The notes under the pieces: generated by a model
The model's input: the letters and a program-made list of their open reading frames with translations, nothing else
The model's database searches: none
What the model was told of the DNA's origin: nothing
Assembly (NCBI RefSeq): GCF_003115845.1
Contig: NZ_KZ819041.1
Location: forward strand, 1 to 44,223
Source of the DNA: Brenneria roseae subsp. roseae
GTDB taxonomy: Bacteria; Pseudomonadota; Gammaproteobacteria; Enterobacterales; Enterobacteriaceae
Direction: 5' to 3'
Length of the DNA: 44,223 bases
Translations under genes and position numbers: made by a program
Part shown: positions 40,737-44,223 of the stretch, piece by piece
Position numbering within the stretch: position 1 is the stretch's first letter
How the letters are laid out: each line of letters begins with the position of its first letter

Positions 40737-41001
40737 GAGCGAATAAACAGTAGCAAGGTACGGCTAAATCTGACAATCGACTAAGAGCGAAAAGTGGATG
40801 TTATCTAAAGAGCGTCAAATGCAGGAGTGCCTCTAAAGTTAATAGCCATTCTTATAGGGCTCCTTACACTGCGGCTATGGTAACGATTTGTGTTCTAGCC
40901 TTATACCACGAATTCAATTACTGTAAGCAAATGTAATTTCATGCGGCATCGAATGCTTACGCTGACATACAACGTTTGGTTAATTTAGACGAGAGGGTGC
41001 A
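40737..41001. other. Leader region of ptuAB
   Basis: These 265 bp shift from GC-balanced to AT-rich and must hold the ptuAB promoter. There is no open frame with a good start. No reverse transcriptase gene or clear msr-msd structure is present, which argues against a retron. GAGAGGG lies just before the ptuA ATG. Confidence 0.4.
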
Positions 41002-42243
41002 ATGAAAAAACACATCGAGAAAATAAAATATCAACCTAAGAATTTAATAGGTGAGTTGAATATTCATATAGCAGGCAAAGATTTAATAATCACTGGCAGT
41101 AATGGATGTGGGAAAACAACTTTCTTAAACGCAATTAACAAACACATCCAACATATATATGTCGAAAAGAAACACGATGCAAAAGAACAGTCACTTCGAA
41201 ATCTGGCTCATTGGAAGAAGAAAATGGATCAAAACCCTAAGGGAACCAGCCAGTATGCTCAAGGTGAAGAACAATATAATCATATAGTCAATGAGTTAGA
41301 AAAATACGACACTGGAGTTGAAGCAACTATCTCTGACGCAATTGGTTTCTGTGCATTATTAGATGGAGGGAAGGCAATTTATAAATACTTCATTGCCGAA
41401 CGAAAATCTGAAATTAGCGCATCCTCTGGAGCAACAAAAGCAAGCTTGGATGATAAGATCTTAAAGAATAAATTCCAGGCTAACGAAAAAAGATTGGGTA
41501 ACGAATTTGAAAATCACTTGGTTAACCTGAAGACAAGGCAGTCATTTGCTGAAACCTATGATAAAGACTTTGAACTCTCCAACAAACTTCAACAATGGTT
41601 TGACGAACTTGAGAAAAATATCTCCATTTTAATGGAGGATGATTCTTTTAAATTGAAATTTGATTCTGATGGGTTTCGTTTCCTTCTTACCCAAGATAAT
41701 AAATTACCCTATAGCTTTCAAAAATTGTCCTCTGGTTATTCTTCAATATTTAATATATTATCAGAATTAATAATGATGACGGAGGCATATAAAACTTCCC
41801 CTCAGGACATGCAGGGTGTGGTTTTAATTGATGAAATAGATGCACATCTACATGTATCCTTACAAAGAAAGATATTACCGTTCTTAAGTAATCTTTATCC
41901 AAACATTCAATTTATAGTAACGACTCATTCGCCTTTTGTAATCGGCTCACTTGATAATGCAGTTGTTTATGATCTTAGCAGTAAGCAAGAGTTTACAAAT
42001 CTTTCTAATTATTCATATGAAACAATAGTTGAGGGGCTATTAGGCGTACCTGTAGTGTCTATGTCACTTGAGAAGGACATAAAACGACTTTCAATTTTTT
42101 TAGCCGAAGATAATCCAGATACTTTTGCCGTGACTGAATTGGTTGAAAAACTGTCTCCACATGACGATAAGCTTGATGATGAAAGCGCTGTATTTTTGAT
42201 AAAGGCAAAGATGTTTCTTCGTGATAATAAAAAGGAGGCATAA
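41002..42243 (+). CDS. ptuA: Septu anti-phage system ATPase PtuA
   Basis: An AAA15/OLD-like ABC-type ATPase, 413 residues. Walker A is GSNGCGKTT at residues 32-40; a long helical insertion with charged coiled-coil character spans about 50-225; the signature-like LSSGYSS is near residue 242; Walker B is LIDEID with Asp277/Glu278; and the H-switch THS is at 308-310. There is no TOPRIM nuclease domain, so the nuclease must be its partner. It is followed, with a 1-nt overlap, by an HNH protein, which is the PtuA-PtuB arrangement of Septu defence. In studied Septu systems PtuA controls PtuB nuclease activity in response to phage. The gene is markedly AT-rich compared with the host genes. Confidence 0.88.
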   Translation: MKKHIEKIKYQPKNLIGELNIHIAGKDLIITGSNGCGKTTFLNAINKHIQHIYVEKKHDAKEQSLRNLAHWKKKMDQNPKGTSQYAQGEEQYNHIVNELEKYDTGVEATISDAIGFCALLDGGKAIYKYFIAERKSEISASSGATKASLDDKILKNKFQANEKRLGNEFENHLVNLKTRQSFAETYDKDFELSNKLQQWFDELEKNISILMEDDSFKLKFDSDGFRFLLTQDNKLPYSFQKLSSGYSSIFNILSELIMMTEAYKTSPQDMQGVVLIDEIDAHLHVSLQRKILPFLSNLYPNIQFIVTTHSPFVIGSLDNAVVYDLSSKQEFTNLSNYSYETIVEGLLGVPVVSMSLEKDIKRLSIFLAEDNPDTFAVTELVEKLSPHDDKLDDESAVFLIKAKMFLRDNKKEA

Positions 42244-42902
42244 TGTTTCATGTTATAAAAACCATGCCTGCACCTGCCTCGTTAGAAAAGGAAGGCTCAT
42301 ACAGTAGTAAAGACGTCATAGAGCAATTGGCAAGAGATTTTCATAATAAGTGTTATATATGTGAAATAAAAGATCCTATATCTTTGAATGTTGAGCACTT
42401 TAAACCTCATAAAAACATAGATGATGAAAAAAAATATGATTGGAGTAATCTATTTTTTGCATGTGCAAGATGCAACAACATAAAGAGAAGTAAGTATGAT
42501 AATATTTTAGATTGCACAAGCAAAGACATCAATGTTCTTATGGCAGTGAAGCATGAGTTTCCCCTTACAGCCCATGCCAGAGAAGTTAAAATCACGGCAA
42601 TGTTCAATGACGAAAAGACAAAAATGACAGCCTCTTTGCTAGATGAAGTTTTTAACAGCGAAAGCACTGGAAATAAAGAGCTGTCAAGAACTTATTTATT
42701 AAAAAGACTCATGTCCCAATATAGGAAATTCTTAGAGTTGCTTTGGCAATATGATGATGAAGACACTATAGAGGAAGAGCGAATTATAATAGAGAAAAGG
42801 ATAGCAAATATGCTAAAAGTAGAGTATGAATTTTCTGCTTTTTTACGATGGTCTATAATTGAATCACCAAAATTACATCATTTTAGGAATGGTGTGTTCT
42901 AA
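42243..42902 (+). CDS. ptuB: Septu anti-phage system HNH nuclease PtuB
   Basis: A 219-residue HNH endonuclease, the effector that cuts DNA in Septu. The zinc-bound beta-beta-alpha core has Cys37/Cys40 (CYIC), the catalytic EHFKPH with His52, and a second knuckle Cys74/Cys77 (CARCNNIKRSKYDN). The C-terminal 100 residues are helical and charged and probably contact PtuA. Its ATG overlaps the ptuA TAA by one base behind a strong AAAGGAGG, so translation is coupled. Like ptuA it is AT-rich. The assignment rests on motif and gene pairing; activity is inferred. Confidence 0.88.
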   Translation: MFHVIKTMPAPASLEKEGSYSSKDVIEQLARDFHNKCYICEIKDPISLNVEHFKPHKNIDDEKKYDWSNLFFACARCNNIKRSKYDNILDCTSKDINVLMAVKHEFPLTAHAREVKITAMFNDEKTKMTASLLDEVFNSESTGNKELSRTYLLKRLMSQYRKFLELLWQYDDEDTIEEERIIIEKRIANMLKVEYEFSAFLRWSIIESPKLHHFRNGVF

Positions 42903-42940
42903 GTAAAAACAAGCAGGCTGTAAGTGACAATAAAATAATT

Positions 42941-42966
42941 CCCATACATGTCTTAGCATGTATGGG
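42941..42966. terminator. Perfect hairpin after ptuB
   Basis: CCCATACATG and CATGTATGGG form a 10-bp perfect stem with a 6-nt loop, 38 bp after the ptuB stop. It lacks a T-run but is placed to end or protect the ptuAB message. The next 277 bp, up to parE, hold no gene that I can support. Confidence 0.55.
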
Positions 42967-43243
42967 ACTAAATGAATATATCATAAATATTTACGATATG
43001 TTCATTGTAAATAATTCTTTGTTGAAGACTCCAATCATTCAATTGTAATCGGATAAGAGAATGTTTGTCCATCGAAGGTTCGGTTGCCTTGCTCTCCACA
43101 AATTAATAGAACATGAAATTCGCAACGTCCGCTTCTGGCTGAGCCGACAGTCAGATCTGATAGACCCAGAGTAGTAATATGTCAGATTAAGTACGAATCA
43201 ACGCACCTTAGCTCATTTAAGAATAACTATGCCTAAGCCGTCA

Positions 43244-43558
43244 TCAAATGCCAAAGTCCTCTCGAAACCGATCGATCTGATGCATCTGCTCGTGCAGAAC
43301 CGTCACGATACCTATATCGCCGTTTGATAGTCTGCGCCAGTAGATAACATGTCGCTCGTAGCGAAAGGAGAAACCTTCTACTCCAAATTCGGCGGGTACT
43401 GGCCGTGAAACGACCTCGTGGGTGTCTATCTTGGCAAATGCCTGAAACATGCCGGTAATGTAGCGATCCGCTTGCTCTGTACCCCATCGCTCACGGGTGT
43501 ATCGGTAGATCTCATCAAGACGATAAGAGGCGGCTTCCTGTATGCGAACATTAGCCAT
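43244..43558 (-). CDS. parE: RelE/ParE-family toxin
   Basis: A 104-residue toxin of the type II RelE/ParE superfamily. ParE members inhibit DNA gyrase. N-terminal helices (VRIQEAASYRLDEIYRYTRERWG) precede the beta-sheet with FSFRYERHVIYWRR and the C-terminal GDIGIVTVLHEQMHQIDRF. It follows its antitoxin with a 4-nt gap, in the usual antitoxin-first order. The YRYTRERWG helix favours the ParE branch over ribosome-dependent RelE, but the target is not proven. It lies about 0.6 kb from attR, where it may stabilise the element against loss. Confidence 0.87.
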   Translation of the reverse strand: MANVRIQEAASYRLDEIYRYTRERWGTEQADRYITGMFQAFAKIDTHEVVSRPVPAEFGVEGFSFRYERHVIYWRRLSNGDIGIVTVLHEQMHQIDRFREDFGI

Positions 43559-43562
43559 ACGG

Positions 43563-43817
43563 TCAGGCCTTGTTGCGTGCGATGATATCTGCGGCAGTCA
43601 GGGGTACGTATGAAGACTCTGGTGCAGCAAAGGCATTAGTCAGTTCGGCCTTAAGTCGTGCGAATGCTTCCGCTTCTACCCGCTCTTTGTCCCGGCGGAT
43701 CAGGTCTCGGACGTACTCGCTGACGTTATCGTAAGCGCCGTTTTCGCCTACGTTGGCGGCCACGAAGTCGCTCAGTGGCCCTTTGAGGCGAACGGTCATT
43801 GTCGTGGTTCGGGACAT
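43563..43817 (-). CDS. parD: ParD-like antitoxin
   Basis: An 84-residue ribbon-helix-helix antitoxin. The N-terminal DNA-binding strand is TTTMTVRLKGPLSDFV, followed by NVSEYVRDLIRRDKERVEAE, typical of ParD/CopG proteins; the C-terminal half (FAAPESSYVPLTAADIIARN) should wrap the toxin. GAGG lies upstream of the ATG. It is the first gene of the pair and should repress its own promoter together with ParE. Confidence 0.87.
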   Translation of the reverse strand: MSRTTTMTVRLKGPLSDFVAANVGENGAYDNVSEYVRDLIRRDKERVEAEAFARLKAELTNAFAAPESSYVPLTAADIIARNKA

Positions 43818-43830
43818 GGTGTGTACCTCA

Positions 43831-43859
43831 TTGATGAATCATGTATTGAATATAATCAA
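43831..43859 (-). promoter_or_regulatory. Probable parDE operator
   Basis: TTGAT and ATCAA arms enclose an AT-rich 19-bp centre, 14 bp upstream of parD. The position fits autoregulation by ParD. From 43860 to attR (44136) I see no gene; the stretch holds the right member of the internal repeat and one further palindrome. Confidence 0.4.
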
Positions 43860-43985
43860 AAAATAATACAAAAACAACGTAGAACCCTATGCCATAAGGT
43901 GTAAATCATATGAATAAAAACTAATATTTTCATATGGTTATGAAACATTGGCATATTGTGTTTGGCGCGGAGATAATATTAATCG

Positions 43986-44016
43986 GGAAGGGCGATTGAG
44001 CTTTGATGGCTGTTTA
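43986..44016 (+). repeat. Right member of the internal imperfect direct repeat
   Basis: GGGAAGGG, GATTGA and TTGATGGCTGTTTA (44003-44016) recur here as at 39061-39108; the last 14-mer is exact. See the left member. Confidence 0.45.
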
Positions 44017-44078
44017 AAGGCGCTGTCAATTCGTTTGCTTGACCAGCCCCCAAAACAAGGCTAATTTCAAGGCTCGAC

Positions 44079-44095
44079 TGATACTGACAGTATCA
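44079..44095. repeat. 17-bp palindrome next to attR
   Basis: TGATACTG-A-CAGTATCA is a perfect inverted repeat, 41 bp inside attR. It could be an arm site for an integrase or directionality factor, or an operator. No gene overlaps it. Confidence 0.55.
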
Positions 44096-44135
44096 AATTA
44101 ACGTTAATAAACTCAGACTTAGCAACTCAGCGCTT

Positions 44136-44156
44136 GTCTCGTTTCCCGCTCCAATT
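44136..44156 (+). repeat. attR: right 21-bp direct repeat (tRNA-Gly 3' end fragment)
   Basis: An exact copy of the last 18 nt of tRNA-Gly plus ATT, without the rest of a tRNA. The sequence after it (44157-44223) should be the chromosomal flank. It resembles the sequence after attL and ends with an incomplete hairpin (CAACAG/CTGTTG) that may be the original tRNA terminator. Confidence 0.9.
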
Positions 44157-44223
44157 CTTGTTCTATAGACAGCCACCAACGTCTGTAGCTCTCTGATTCA
44201 ACAGGGTAATCGCTCTGTTGAGC

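Noticed and set aside
40737-42902. Retron with PtuAB effectors
   Set aside because: No reverse transcriptase gene and no clear msr-msd RNA are present; only the PtuA-PtuB pair.
43067-43243. Possible insertion-sequence remnant between ptuB and parE
   Set aside because: I could find neither terminal inverted repeats nor a transposase-like frame; the impression rests only on short familiar-looking words.

Overview
This looks like a chromosomal segment of an Enterobacterales bacterium. The protein sequences, gene order and control sites closely track Escherichia coli, but with differences that suggest a soft-rot or woody-plant relative (Pectobacteriaceae such as Pectobacterium, Brenneria or Dickeya). 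That family-level placement is an inference, made without any database search.

Positions 1-20.2 kb form a methionine, glyoxylate and lysine block: metA (MetJ and MetR sites), aceB-aceA-aceK (glyoxylate shunt and its switch enzyme), iclR (repressor of aceBAK), metH, an iron-regulated pair (AraC-type regulator and TonB-dependent hydroxamate-type siderophore receptor, with Fur boxes), yjbB (Na/phosphate transporter), lysC with a lysine riboswitch, and pgi. At 20.2-21.7 kb lies a Wzi-type outer membrane protein. It marks a junction between two blocks that lie far apart in E. coli.

Positions 22-36 kb follow the E. coli efp-orn region: lipoprotein yjeI, epmB and efp (divergent), an entericidin lipoprotein with a sigma-S-like promoter, frdABCD (anaerobic fumarate reductase), epmA, mscM, psd, rsgA and orn, then two identical tRNA-Gly(GCC) genes. 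EpmA, EpmB and EF-P are a working unit: both enzymes modify Lys34 of EF-P so that it can rescue ribosomes stalled at polyproline. mscM and psd are adjacent on one strand, and both act at the inner membrane.

Positions 36.48-44.16 kb are a 7.7-kb integrative element in the 3' end of the second tRNA-Gly, bounded by a 21-bp direct repeat (attL and attR). It carries a P4-type integrase; a regulatory module with two tandem duplicated Cro/CI-type repressors facing a Mu Ner-like protein; a second, different tyrosine recombinase; a structured non-coding stretch with P4-immunity-like features; an AT-rich two-gene Septu-type anti-phage module (PtuA ATPase and PtuB HNH nuclease); and a ParDE-type toxin-antitoxin pair near attR. 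The most interesting part of the window is this element: a compact defence island with no recognisable capsid, replication or conjugation genes, perhaps composite (a second recombinase and a second pair of imperfect repeats inside it).
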